A program made the position numbers and the translations under genes. The notes under the pieces are model-generated. The model made no database searches and was not told the origin of the DNA. It saw only the letters and a list, made by a program, of their open reading frames with translations. Positions 25,087 through 34,027 of a DNA stretch of 64,000 nucleotides are shown one piece after another; position 1 is the stretch's first letter; the number at the start of each line of letters is the position of its first letter. This DNA is from Streptomyces sp. ITFR-16. Lineage in GTDB: Bacteria; Actinomycetota; Actinomycetes; Streptomycetales; Streptomycetaceae. The stretch covers positions 5,580,001 to 5,644,000 of the forward strand of contig NZ_CP134609.1 of assembly GCF_031844705.1 (NCBI RefSeq). Direction: 5' to 3'.

Positions 25087-25833
25087 TCAGCGGTCCTTCG
25101 CCGCCAGCGCCTCCGCCACCCCCTTCTCCCTCGGCCCGAGGAAGTGCGGATCCGGCTTGAACAGGACGTCCAGCGCCGCCTTGCCCGCCGCGAACACCTC
25201 CCGCGTCCCGCCGTAGTACCAGGTCGCGTCGTGCCGGGCCTCGACCCCGACGCCGTACGCGTCGATCCCCGCCGCCCGGCACAGCGCGATCGCCCGCCGG
25301 ATGTGGAAGCCCTGGCTCACCAGCACCGCGCGCTCGACCCCGAAGATCTTCCGGGCCCGCACACAGGAGTCCCAGGTGTCGAAGCCCGCGAAGTCGCTGA
25401 CGATCCGGCTGTCCGGCACCCCGTGCGCCACCAGGAACGTCCGCATCGCGTCCGGCTCGTCGTACTCCACCCGGCTGTTGTCACCGGTCACCAGGACGAC
25501 CTCCACCTTCTTGTCCCGGTAGAGCCCGGCGGCCGTGCGCAGCCGGTTGGCGAGATACGGGGACGGCTTGCCGTCCCACAGCCCCGCGCCGAACACCACC
25601 GCGACCTGCTGCGCCGGCACATCGGCCGAGGTCCTGATCCGGGACTCGGCCACCGTGTGCATCCAGGTGGCGGGCGCCAGGCCCAGCACACAGGCGGCCA
25701 TCAGCCCCTGGACGGCCAGGCGCCGCCCCCGCCGGGTCCTCGGCAGCCGGGGCCGCACCCGCCCGGCGCCCCGCCGCACCCGCCCGGCCGCCCGCCTCAG
25801 CCGCTGTCCCGCTCCCCGTGCACCCCACCGCAT
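25087..25833 (-). CDS. SanA/YdcF-family (DUF218) membrane protein
   Basis: 248-residue protein with a very Arg-rich cytoplasmic N-terminus, one transmembrane helix (AVQGLMAACVLGLAPAT, about residues 43-60) and an extracytoplasmic DUF218 domain. Family motifs are VVFGAGLWDGKPSPYLANRL, VLVTGDNSR and VLVSQGFHIRRAIALCR. SanA of E. coli is linked to envelope barrier function and vancomycin resistance; the biochemical activity is unknown. Start ATG preceded by AGGGGGGCTTC. Divergent from the HAD gene with 109 bases between starts. Confidence 0.88.
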   Translation of the reverse strand: MRWGARGAGQRLRRAAGRVRRGAGRVRPRLPRTRRGRRLAVQGLMAACVLGLAPATWMHTVAESRIRTSADVPAQQVAVVFGAGLWDGKPSPYLANRLRTAAGLYRDKKVEVVLVTGDNSRVEYDEPDAMRTFLVAHGVPDSRIVSDFAGFDTWDSCVRARKIFGVERAVLVSQGFHIRRAIALCRAAGIDAYGVGVEARHDATWYYGGTREVFAAGKAALDVLFKPDPHFLGPREKGVAEALAAKDR

Positions 25834-25942
25834 GAAGCCCCCCTGTTCCCGTTCCGCCGCTGTCTGTCGCGCTGCCCCCTCTGACTGGACGAGCGGACGG
25901 CCCGCGGGGTTCTGTGAGATGCGTCCCACGTAGCATCGGCCG

Positions 25943-26779
25943 ATGTTGCTTCCCCGGCTGATCGCGTCCGACCTGGACGGCACCCTGCTCCGCGACGACG
26001 GCGCCCCCTCCGCCCGCACTGTGCGCGCCCTGCGCACCGCCGAGGACGCCGGCGCCGAGATCGTCATCGTCACCGCCCGCCCGCCCCGCTTCGTCGACCG
26101 GCTCGCCGGGGCCACCGGCCTCACCGGCACCGCGGTGTGCAGCAACGGCGCACTCGTCTACGACATCGCGACCCGCAGCGTCGTCTCCTCCCGCGTCCTG
26201 TCCCTGGCCCTCGCCCGGCAGGTCGCCACGGCGCTCGCCGCCGCGGTGCCCGAGGTCGGCTTCGCGCTGGAGACCGGCAACCAGGTGTTCTACGAACCGG
26301 CCTACCGGCTGCGCCTGTCCGAGGACGCCGGCGCCGAACTGCCCGTGCCCTCCCTCGCCGAGCTGTGGCTCACCCAGGCCCCCGTCACCAAGCTGCTCGC
26401 CTGGTCGGACCGGCTCGACGCGGACACCCTGCTGGCCGCCGCCCGGCAGGGCGCCGGCGACGCGGTGCAGCTCACCCACTCGGGCGGGCGCGGACTGCTG
26501 GAGATCAGCGCCCCCGGCGTCACCAAGGCCGGCACCCTGTCCCGGCTGTGCGCGGCCCGGGGCATCGAGGCCGCCGAGGTCATCGCCTTCGGCGACATGC
26601 CCAACGACCTCAGCGTCCTGGAGTGGGCGGGCACCGGCTACGCCATGGCCAACGCCCACCCCGCCGTCCTGGCCGCCGTGCCCGCGCACACCCTGACCAA
26701 CGAGGAGGACGGGGTCGCCGCCGTCATCGAGCGGCTGTACGCGGCACGGGTGGGGCCCCAGGCCGTCGCCGGGGCCTGA
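25943..26779 (+). CDS. HAD phosphatase, Cof/YbiV type (IIB)
   Basis: 278-residue Cof-type sugar-phosphate phosphatase. Motif I DLDGTLL (nucleophile Asp at about residue 9), motif II Thr in VIVTARPPRF, a C2 cap in the middle, motif III Lys in GVTKAGTLSRL and motif IV GDMPNDLSVL. The substrate range of this class is broad. No ribosome-binding site is evident upstream of ATG. The next gene follows about 90 bases downstream on the same strand. Confidence 0.9.
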   Translation: MLLPRLIASDLDGTLLRDDGAPSARTVRALRTAEDAGAEIVIVTARPPRFVDRLAGATGLTGTAVCSNGALVYDIATRSVVSSRVLSLALARQVATALAAAVPEVGFALETGNQVFYEPAYRLRLSEDAGAELPVPSLAELWLTQAPVTKLLAWSDRLDADTLLAAARQGAGDAVQLTHSGGRGLLEISAPGVTKAGTLSRLCAARGIEAAEVIAFGDMPNDLSVLEWAGTGYAMANAHPAVLAAVPAHTLTNEEDGVAAVIERLYAARVGPQAVAGA

Positions 26780-26868
26780 CAGCGGGGCCGGGCGCGCGGT
26801 GAGGCGGCGGAAAAGACCCGTGACCGGTACGCAACGACGCGGCAACCTGTGCCCGGCACCATCGGTCC

Positions 26869-27810
26869 ATGACGGAGCCGGCACCGGAACGTTCCCAGGA
26901 GTCCCTGCCCCTCGACAGCACGGCGCAACTGCTGACCCGCATCACCGCACAGCTCGGCACCCAGCTCAGCCTCGTCTCCCTGAACGGAACCCGACGGCCC
27001 ATGCACCGCACCCGGCAACAGCCCCCGCACCACAACGTGCACCCCCTGGTCCCCGCCGCCCCCGCCCTCGTCGCGGTCGCCCACGGCAGCCGCGACCCGC
27101 GGGCGCTGCACACGGTGACGGAACTCCTGGACCGGGTGCGGGAGCTGCGGCCGGCCCTCGACGTCCGCCTCGGCCACATCGAGATCGACGCACCCCTCCT
27201 GCCGAAGACCCTGGACGACCTCGGCAGCGGCGAGGCGGTCCTCGTACCGCTGCTGCTGAGCCGCGGCTACCACGTCAAACAGGACATCCCCGAGGCCGTC
27301 GCCGGCGCCCCCGCCCTGCGCACCCGGACCGCCGGGCCCCTGGGACCCCACCCGCTGCTGGTCGAGGCGCTGCACGGCAGGCTCACCGAAGCGGGCTGGC
27401 GCCCCTCGGACGACGGCAACCGCAACAGCGCCGTCGTCCTGGCCGCCGCCGGATCCCGGGACCCCGAGTCCGCCGCCGACACCCGCCGCACCGCGCGGCT
27501 CCTCGGCGAACGGCTGGGCGGGGTGCCCGTCGTGCCCGCGTACGCCTCCGCCGCGACGCCCACGATCCCGGCCGCCCTGCGCGCGCTGGCCGCCCGGGGC
27601 CGCCGCCGGGTCGCCGTCGCCTCGTACTTCGCCGCCCCCGGCCGCTTCGCCTCGGCCGCCGCCGACGCCGCGCCCTGGATCGCCTCGGCACCGCTCGGCG
27701 CGCATCCCGCCATGGCCCGCCTGCTGCTGCACCGCTACGACCAGGCGCGGGCCGCCGGCGCATCCACGTACGAAACTCTGATGAACACACCTTTCCCGGT
27801 CTCTGCCTGA
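26869..27810 (+). CDS. Sirohydrochlorin chelatase-like protein (CbiX/SirB family)
   Basis: 313-residue protein with a 65-residue unstructured N-terminus and two related CbiX halves: LVAVAHGSRDPRALHTVTEL with LVPLLLSRGYHVKQDIP in the first, and VVLAAAGSRDPESAADTRR with VVPAYASAATPTIPAALRAL in the second. The first half keeps the His metal-binding residues (AHGSRD; GYHVKQD); in the second the first His is replaced by Ala (AAGSRD). Enzymes of this class insert Fe or Co into sirohydrochlorin; iron insertion makes siroheme, the cofactor of the NirB encoded nearby. Functional link by inference. Confidence 0.85.
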   Translation: MTEPAPERSQESLPLDSTAQLLTRITAQLGTQLSLVSLNGTRRPMHRTRQQPPHHNVHPLVPAAPALVAVAHGSRDPRALHTVTELLDRVRELRPALDVRLGHIEIDAPLLPKTLDDLGSGEAVLVPLLLSRGYHVKQDIPEAVAGAPALRTRTAGPLGPHPLLVEALHGRLTEAGWRPSDDGNRNSAVVLAAAGSRDPESAADTRRTARLLGERLGGVPVVPAYASAATPTIPAALRALAARGRRRVAVASYFAAPGRFASAAADAAPWIASAPLGAHPAMARLLLHRYDQARAAGASTYETLMNTPFPVSA

Positions 27811-27846
27811 GCCCGCTTGTCGGTCCGGCCGATTAATGTCGGTCCC

Positions 27847-29193
27847 ATGAACGGCACGGACGGCACGGACGCTGCGCACGGCACACTCCCCACCCACGGC
27901 ACCCCGGGCACCGGGACAGGGCCCTACGGGGCGGCCGACGCCGAGCGCTGGGACACCGAGCCGGACAAACGGCCCGGCCGCACCGCCTTCCAGCGCGACC
28001 GCGCCCGCGTGCTGCACTCCGCCGCGCTGCGCAGGCTCGCCGGGAAGACCCAGGTCGTCACCCCCGGCACCCGCAGCTACGCCTGGGACGCCAGCCCCCG
28101 CACCCGGCTCACGCACTCCCTGGAATGCGCCCAGGTCGGCCGCGAACTCGGCGCCGCGCTCGGCTGCGACCCCGACCTGGTCGAGGCCGCCTGCCTCTCC
28201 CACGACATGGGCCACCCGCCCTTCGGACACAACGGCGAGCAGGCGCTCAACGACTTCGCGTCCGACTGCGGCGGATTCGAGGGCAACGCCCAGTCGCTGC
28301 GGCTGCTGACCCGGCTCGAACCCAAGCGCTTCGTCCCCGACACCCGCACCGGGGAACTGGTCAGCGTGGGCCTCAACCTCACCCGCGCCGCGCTCGACGC
28401 CGCCACCAAGTACCCCTGGCCCCGGGGCGCCCACCCCACCGACCCCGGCTCGCCCAAATTCGGGGTGTACGAGGACGACCTGCCGGTCTTCGACTGGTTC
28501 CGCAAGGGCGCCCCGCAGGACCGCAAGTGCTTCGAGGCCCAGGTCATGGACTGGTCCGACGACGTGGCCTACTCGGTCCACGACTTCGAGGACGGGCTGC
28601 ACGCCGGGCACATCGACCCCAACTGCCTGGACGCCGAGCCGGAGCGCCGGGCGATCTGGGACGTCGCCATCGGCCGGTACGTCCCCGCGGACACCGACCC
28701 GCAGCAGCTGTCCGACGCGCTGGACCGCCTCATCGGCCAGGAGTGGTGGCCGCACGGCTACGACGGATCGGCGATCGCCCAGGCCCGGCTGAAGGACGCC
28801 ACCAGCCAGCTCATCGGCCGTTTCTGTCTGGCCGCCGAGAGCGCCACCCGGCAGGCGTACGGCACCGGCCGCCTCGGCAGATACGGGGCCGAGCTCGTCG
28901 TCCCCCGCGAGGCGCGCGACGAGTGCGCGGTGCTCAAGGCCATCGCCGACCGCTATGTGATGCAGCGCGCCGAGCAGGAGGTGATCCGCGCCGACCAGCG
29001 CATCGTCATCGCCGAGCTGGCCGCCGCGCTCACCGCCCGCGCACCGGAGGGGCTGGAACCGCAGCTGCGCGCGCTCTACGAGGCGGCCCCCGACGACCGG
29101 GCCCGCAAGCGGGTCCTCGTCGACCAGATCGCCGCGCTGACCGACGCGTCCGCGCGCACGCTCCACCACTCGCTCACCGCGTCCCGCGGCTGA
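27847..29193 (+). CDS. dgt: Deoxyguanosinetriphosphate triphosphohydrolase-like protein
   Basis: 448-residue HD-domain dNTPase that cleaves dNTPs to deoxynucleoside and triphosphate. The HD metal site is visible as RLTHSLECAQVGRE, CLSHDMGHPPFGHNGE and later MDWSDDVAYSVHDFEDG. The N-terminal 40 residues are a low-complexity Gly/Thr-rich tail typical of Streptomyces copies. ATG chosen; an in-frame TTG 30 bases upstream is less likely. Starts 36 bases after the CbiX-like gene and is adjacent to dnaG in the wider neighbourhood. A strong hairpin follows 21 bases after the stop. Confidence 0.92.
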   Translation: MNGTDGTDAAHGTLPTHGTPGTGTGPYGAADAERWDTEPDKRPGRTAFQRDRARVLHSAALRRLAGKTQVVTPGTRSYAWDASPRTRLTHSLECAQVGRELGAALGCDPDLVEAACLSHDMGHPPFGHNGEQALNDFASDCGGFEGNAQSLRLLTRLEPKRFVPDTRTGELVSVGLNLTRAALDAATKYPWPRGAHPTDPGSPKFGVYEDDLPVFDWFRKGAPQDRKCFEAQVMDWSDDVAYSVHDFEDGLHAGHIDPNCLDAEPERRAIWDVAIGRYVPADTDPQQLSDALDRLIGQEWWPHGYDGSAIAQARLKDATSQLIGRFCLAAESATRQAYGTGRLGRYGAELVVPREARDECAVLKAIADRYVMQRAEQEVIRADQRIVIAELAAALTARAPEGLEPQLRALYEAAPDDRARKRVLVDQIAALTDASARTLHHSLTASRG

Positions 29194-29214
29194 CCGGGCA
29201 GACCCATGACCACT

Positions 29215-29240
29215 GGGTGTGACCTGATCGGGTCACACCC
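29215..29240 (+). terminator. Hairpin terminator after dgt
   Basis: Perfect 10-bp stem GGGTGTGACC / GGTCACACCC with loop TGATCG. Its symmetry also allows an operator role for the flavoprotein gene starting 72 bases downstream. Confidence 0.65.
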
Positions 29241-29311
29241 CCTTTCGCCATCACGCTGCGTGCGGGACGCTCGCAGTTGGCGCCGCGCAGCAAGCACCGA
29301 GGAGGCATCAA

Positions 29312-30571
29312 GTGGTCGACGCACATCGGACGTTCGTCATTGTCGGCGGAGGGCTGGCCGGAGCGAAGGCAGCGGAGACGCTCCGGGCGGAGGGTTTCAG
29401 CGGCCGGGTCATCCTGATCGGCGATGAGCGCGACCATCCGTACGAACGCCCGCCGCTGTCCAAGGGGTACCTGGCAGGGAAGGAGGACCGCGACAGCGTC
29501 TTCGTCCACGAGACGGCCTGGTACGCGGGCGCCGACATCGAGCTCCACCTCGGCCAGCCCGTCACCACGCTGAACCGCGAGGCCCGCTCCGTCGAGCTCG
29601 GCGACGGCACCGTCATCCACTACGACAAGCTGCTGCTGGCCACCGGCGCCGAACCGCGCCGCCTCGACATCCCCGGCACCGACCTGGCCGGCGTCCACCA
29701 TCTGCGCCGCCTCGCCCACGCCGACCGGCTGCGCAACGTCCTGGCCGCGCTCGGCCGGGACAACGGCCACCTGGTGATCGCCGGGGCGGGCTGGATCGGC
29801 CTGGAGGTCGCGGCCGCCGCCCGGGGCTACGGCGCGGAGGTCACCGTCGTCGAGCCGGAGGCGACCCCGCTGCTGCGGGTCATCGGCCCCGAGCTCGGCC
29901 AGATCTTCACCGAGCTGCACAGCGACCACGGCGTCCGCTTCCACTTCGGCGGCCGGCTCACCGAGATCGTCGGCCAGGACGGCATGGTCCTCGCCGTGCG
30001 CACCGACGACGGCGAGGAGCACCCCGCCCACGACGTCCTCGCCGCGATCGGGGCCGCCCCGCGCGCCGCCCTCGCCGAGGCCGCGGGACTGGACATCGCC
30101 CCGCGCGCCGAGGGCGGCGGCATCGCCGTGGACGCCTCGCTGCGCACCAGCGACCCGCACATCTACGCCGCCGGTGACGTCGCCGCGGTCTCCCATCCGC
30201 TGCTCGGCACCCGGCTGCGCGTGGAGCACTGGGCCAACGCGCTCAACAGCGGCCCGGCCGCCGCCCGCGCCATGCTCGGCCAGGAGGTCGTCTACGACCG
30301 GGTGCCGTACTTCTTCTCCGACCAGTACGACCTGGGCCTGGAGTACTCCGGCTGGGCCCCGCCCGGCAGCTACGACCAGGTCGTGATCCGCGGCGACGCG
30401 GGCAAGCGCGAGTTCATCGCGTTCTGGCTGAAGGACCGCAAGGTGCTCGCCGGGATGAACGTGAACGTGTGGGACGTCACGGAGACCGTGCAGGAGCTGA
30501 TCAAGGCCGGCCGGCCGGTCGACCCCGACGCCCTGGGCGACCCCTCGGTGCCCCTGGAGTCACTGATCTGA
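29312..30571 (+). CDS. FAD-dependent NAD(P)H oxidoreductase, ferredoxin-reductase-like
   Basis: 419-residue two-dinucleotide-fold flavoprotein. FAD motif IVGGGLAGAKAAETL at the N-terminus, PYERPPLSKGYL, NAD motif IAGAGWIGLEVAAAA in the middle, and the second FAD motif IYAAGDVAA. The C-terminal reductase domain contains YFFSDQYDLGLEYSGWA. This is the rubredoxin/ferredoxin/putidaredoxin reductase type that shuttles electrons from NAD(P)H to small iron-sulfur proteins, often for P450s. No ferredoxin or P450 gene is nearby. Start GTG with an ideal AGGAGG six bases upstream. Confidence 0.9.
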   Translation: MVDAHRTFVIVGGGLAGAKAAETLRAEGFSGRVILIGDERDHPYERPPLSKGYLAGKEDRDSVFVHETAWYAGADIELHLGQPVTTLNREARSVELGDGTVIHYDKLLLATGAEPRRLDIPGTDLAGVHHLRRLAHADRLRNVLAALGRDNGHLVIAGAGWIGLEVAAAARGYGAEVTVVEPEATPLLRVIGPELGQIFTELHSDHGVRFHFGGRLTEIVGQDGMVLAVRTDDGEEHPAHDVLAAIGAAPRAALAEAAGLDIAPRAEGGGIAVDASLRTSDPHIYAAGDVAAVSHPLLGTRLRVEHWANALNSGPAAARAMLGQEVVYDRVPYFFSDQYDLGLEYSGWAPPGSYDQVVIRGDAGKREFIAFWLKDRKVLAGMNVNVWDVTETVQELIKAGRPVDPDALGDPSVPLESLI

Positions 30572-30577
30572 CCGGCC

Positions 30578-30616
30578 CCGGGCCCGTCCGCCCCGTGCCG
30601 GGGCCGACGGGCCCGG
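30578..30616 (+). terminator. Hairpin terminator between flavoprotein gene and dnaG
   Basis: 11-bp stem CCGGGCCCGTC / GACGGGCCCGG with a 17-base loop that can itself pair (CCCCG/CGGGG). Begins 7 bases after the stop codon. Confidence 0.7.
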
Positions 30617-30655
30617 ATCACACCCGCCCGCGCCGGGACTGTCCCACCCCACCCG

Positions 30656-30661
30656 TAGACT
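30656..30661 (+). promoter_or_regulatory. -10 box of a leaderless dnaG transcript
   Basis: TAGACT ends six bases before the GTG start of dnaG, and no ribosome-binding site is present, so the transcript should start at or beside the GTG. No clear -35 was seen. Confidence 0.6.
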
Positions 30662-30667
30662 TCACTC

Positions 30668-32578
30668 GTGGCAGGCAGGATCAATGACGACGACGTGAAG
30701 GCGGTACGGGACGCGGTCCCGATCGACGCCGTCGTTTCCGAGTACCTCCAGCTGCGCAACGCGGGCGGTGGCAACCTCAAGGGTCTGTGCCCCTTCCACG
30801 ACGAGAAGTCCCCCTCCTTCCAGGTCAGTCCGAGCAAGGGCCTCTTCCACTGCTTCGGCTGCCAGGAGGGCGGCGACACGATCGCCTTCGTGCAGAAGAT
30901 CGACCATCTGACGTTCGCGGAGGTCGTCGAGCGGCTCGCCGCCAAGGCCGGCATCACTCTGCGGTACGAGGAGGGCGGGTTCAACCCCTCCCACCAGCGC
31001 GGCGAGCGGATCAGGCTGGTCGAGGCGCACAAGGTGGCCGCCCAGTTCTATGTGGAGCAGCTCGACGGGCCCGAGGCGGAGATCGGCCGCAAGTTCCTCG
31101 CCGAGCGAGGCTTCGACCAGGCGGCGGCCGCCCACTTCGGCGTCGGCTACAGCCCGGCCGGCTGGGACCACCTCACCCGCTTCCTGCGCGGCAAGGGCTT
31201 CAGCGACAAGGAACTGATCACCTCCGGCCTCTCCCAGGACGGCAGGCGCGGCCCCATCGACCGCTTCCGCGGCCGGCTGATGTGGCCCATCCGCGACACC
31301 GCCGGTGACGTCGTCGGCTTCGGCGCCCGCAAGCTCCGCGACGACGACAACGGCCCGAAGTACCTGAACACCCCCGAGACCCCGATCTACAAGAAGTCCC
31401 AGGTCCTCTACGGCATCGACCTGGCCAAGAAGGACATCGCCAAGTCCAGCCGGGCCGTCGTCGTCGAGGGCTACACCGACGTGATGGCCTGCCATCTCGC
31501 CGGGGTCACCACCGCCATCGCCACCTGCGGCACCGCCTTCGGCGGCGACCACATCAAGATCCTGCGCCGCCTCCTGATGGACAACGGCAGCGCCCGGGTG
31601 ATCTTCACCTTCGACGGTGACGCGGCCGGCCAGAAGGCCGCGCTGCGCGCCTTCGAGGACGACCAGAAGTTCGCCGCCGAGACCTACATCGCCATCGCCC
31701 CGGACAACATGGACCCGTGCGACCTGCGCCTGGCCAAGGGCGACGAGGCCGTCCGCGACCTGGTCGAACCCCGCACCCCGCTCTTCGAGTTCGCGCTCCG
31801 CCAGATCGTCGCCCGCTACGACCTGGAGACCCCGGCGGGCCGGGCGGCCGCGCTCGACGAGGGCGCCTCCGTCGTCGCCAAGATCAAGACGGGCAGCGTC
31901 CAGCGGGAGGTCGCCGTCCAGCTCGCCGGCTTCGTCGGCATCCTGGACCAGGAGTACGTCGTGCACCGGGTCAACCAGCTCGCCCAGTGGGCCAGGGGCC
32001 GGGGCGGCGACCGGCGCGGCCCCGCGCCCGGCGAGCGGCGAGGCGGGGCGCAGCGCCCGCAGGTCCCGGCCCCGCCGGTCCCGTCCGGCCCCGCGCTCAA
32101 CCTCCGCAGCCCGGCCCACCGCACCGAGCGCGAGCTGCTCAAGCTCGCCCTCCAGAAGCCCGAGCTGGTCTCGCCCGCCTTCGACGCCTACGGGGCCGAC
32201 GAGTTCACCGCCCCGCCCTACACGGCCGTCCGCCAGTGCATCGCGGAGGCCGGCGGCGCTGAACAGGGCGCCGCCGACAGCCGCGAGTACCTGGTCCGGG
32301 TGCTCGACGCCACCCCCAACGAGACCGTCCGCAAGCTGGTCACCGAGCTGGCCGTCGAGGTCTTCAACGGCAAGAACATCGACGAGACCTACGCCGGCAT
32401 GCACCTCGTCCAGGTCCGCCTGCGCGCCGTCGACCGCCGGATCAACGATGTCCAGGGCAGCCTGGCCCGGCTCGGCAGCAATGTCGCGCCCGACCATCTG
32501 GCCGCCGCGCAGAACGAGGTCTGGGTCCTCCAGCAGTACGCCCAGTCCCTCCGCAACAACGGCGCCGACGCGCTCTGA
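30668..32578 (+). CDS. dnaG: DNA primase
   Basis: 636-residue replicative primase. The N-terminal CHC2 zinc ribbon is CPFHDEKSPSF...HCFGC (about residues 40-64). The RNA-polymerase domain includes FRGRLMWPIRD and GFGARKL, and the TOPRIM core VVVEGYTDVMACHLAG (about residue 264) with DGDAAGQKAA supplies the catalytic acidic residues. The C-terminal part after a Pro/Arg-rich linker (about 440-480) is the helicase-binding domain. GTG start, leaderless by the promoter evidence. It precedes the sigma-factor gene, as the dnaG-rpoD order in many bacteria. Confidence 0.96.
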   Translation: MAGRINDDDVKAVRDAVPIDAVVSEYLQLRNAGGGNLKGLCPFHDEKSPSFQVSPSKGLFHCFGCQEGGDTIAFVQKIDHLTFAEVVERLAAKAGITLRYEEGGFNPSHQRGERIRLVEAHKVAAQFYVEQLDGPEAEIGRKFLAERGFDQAAAAHFGVGYSPAGWDHLTRFLRGKGFSDKELITSGLSQDGRRGPIDRFRGRLMWPIRDTAGDVVGFGARKLRDDDNGPKYLNTPETPIYKKSQVLYGIDLAKKDIAKSSRAVVVEGYTDVMACHLAGVTTAIATCGTAFGGDHIKILRRLLMDNGSARVIFTFDGDAAGQKAALRAFEDDQKFAAETYIAIAPDNMDPCDLRLAKGDEAVRDLVEPRTPLFEFALRQIVARYDLETPAGRAAALDEGASVVAKIKTGSVQREVAVQLAGFVGILDQEYVVHRVNQLAQWARGRGGDRRGPAPGERRGGAQRPQVPAPPVPSGPALNLRSPAHRTERELLKLALQKPELVSPAFDAYGADEFTAPPYTAVRQCIAEAGGAEQGAADSREYLVRVLDATPNETVRKLVTELAVEVFNGKNIDETYAGMHLVQVRLRAVDRRINDVQGSLARLGSNVAPDHLAAAQNEVWVLQQYAQSLRNNGADAL

Positions 32579-32633
32579 CGCCGGAGCCGGGCCCCGCCGC
32601 CCACGCCCCGCGGTAACCGCCCGGTCACGGACC

Positions 32634-32684
32634 GGACTCAGGGGGTCCGGGGACCGAGGGGCGGCGGACCCCCTCAGAAAGTCC
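32634..32684 (+). terminator. Large interrupted hairpin after dnaG
   Basis: Inner 10-bp stem AGGGGGTCCG / CGGACCCCCT, flanked by outer arms GGACT / AGTCC across small unpaired segments. It separates dnaG from the sigma-factor gene. Confidence 0.6.
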
Positions 32685-32821
32685 CCGCACGCCCCTCGTG
32701 GCAGCTGTGTGTCGTACCCCACACTGGGTGGCGGTGCCTGAGTCATCGGAGCGCGGCCGGCCCACCGGACGGTGGTCCTCCATCCCCGCGCCCCGGCAGC
32801 GATCACCTGGAGGTCGCCCCC

Positions 32822-33919
<1,098 letters not shown>

Positions 33920-33970
33920 CGCGCACACGCGCGTACGGGCCGGGGCAGCCGCAGAGCGGCGCGCTGCGGG

Positions 33971-34027
33971 CTAGGGCCTGTCTTCAAACTCCCCTCTGCC
34001 GCGCGGGAGTTCGAAGACAGGCCCTAG
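33971..34027. terminator. Long near-perfect hairpin between hrdA and ABC genes
   Basis: Arms of 23 bases beginning CTAGGGCCTGTCTTC and ending GAAGACAGGCCCTAG pair with a single mismatch around an 11-base loop. It can terminate both convergent transcripts. The right arm contains the stop codon of the ABC gene. Flanking CTAG on both ends and the repeat-like arms also fit a tiny transposon-derived element. Confidence 0.75.
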
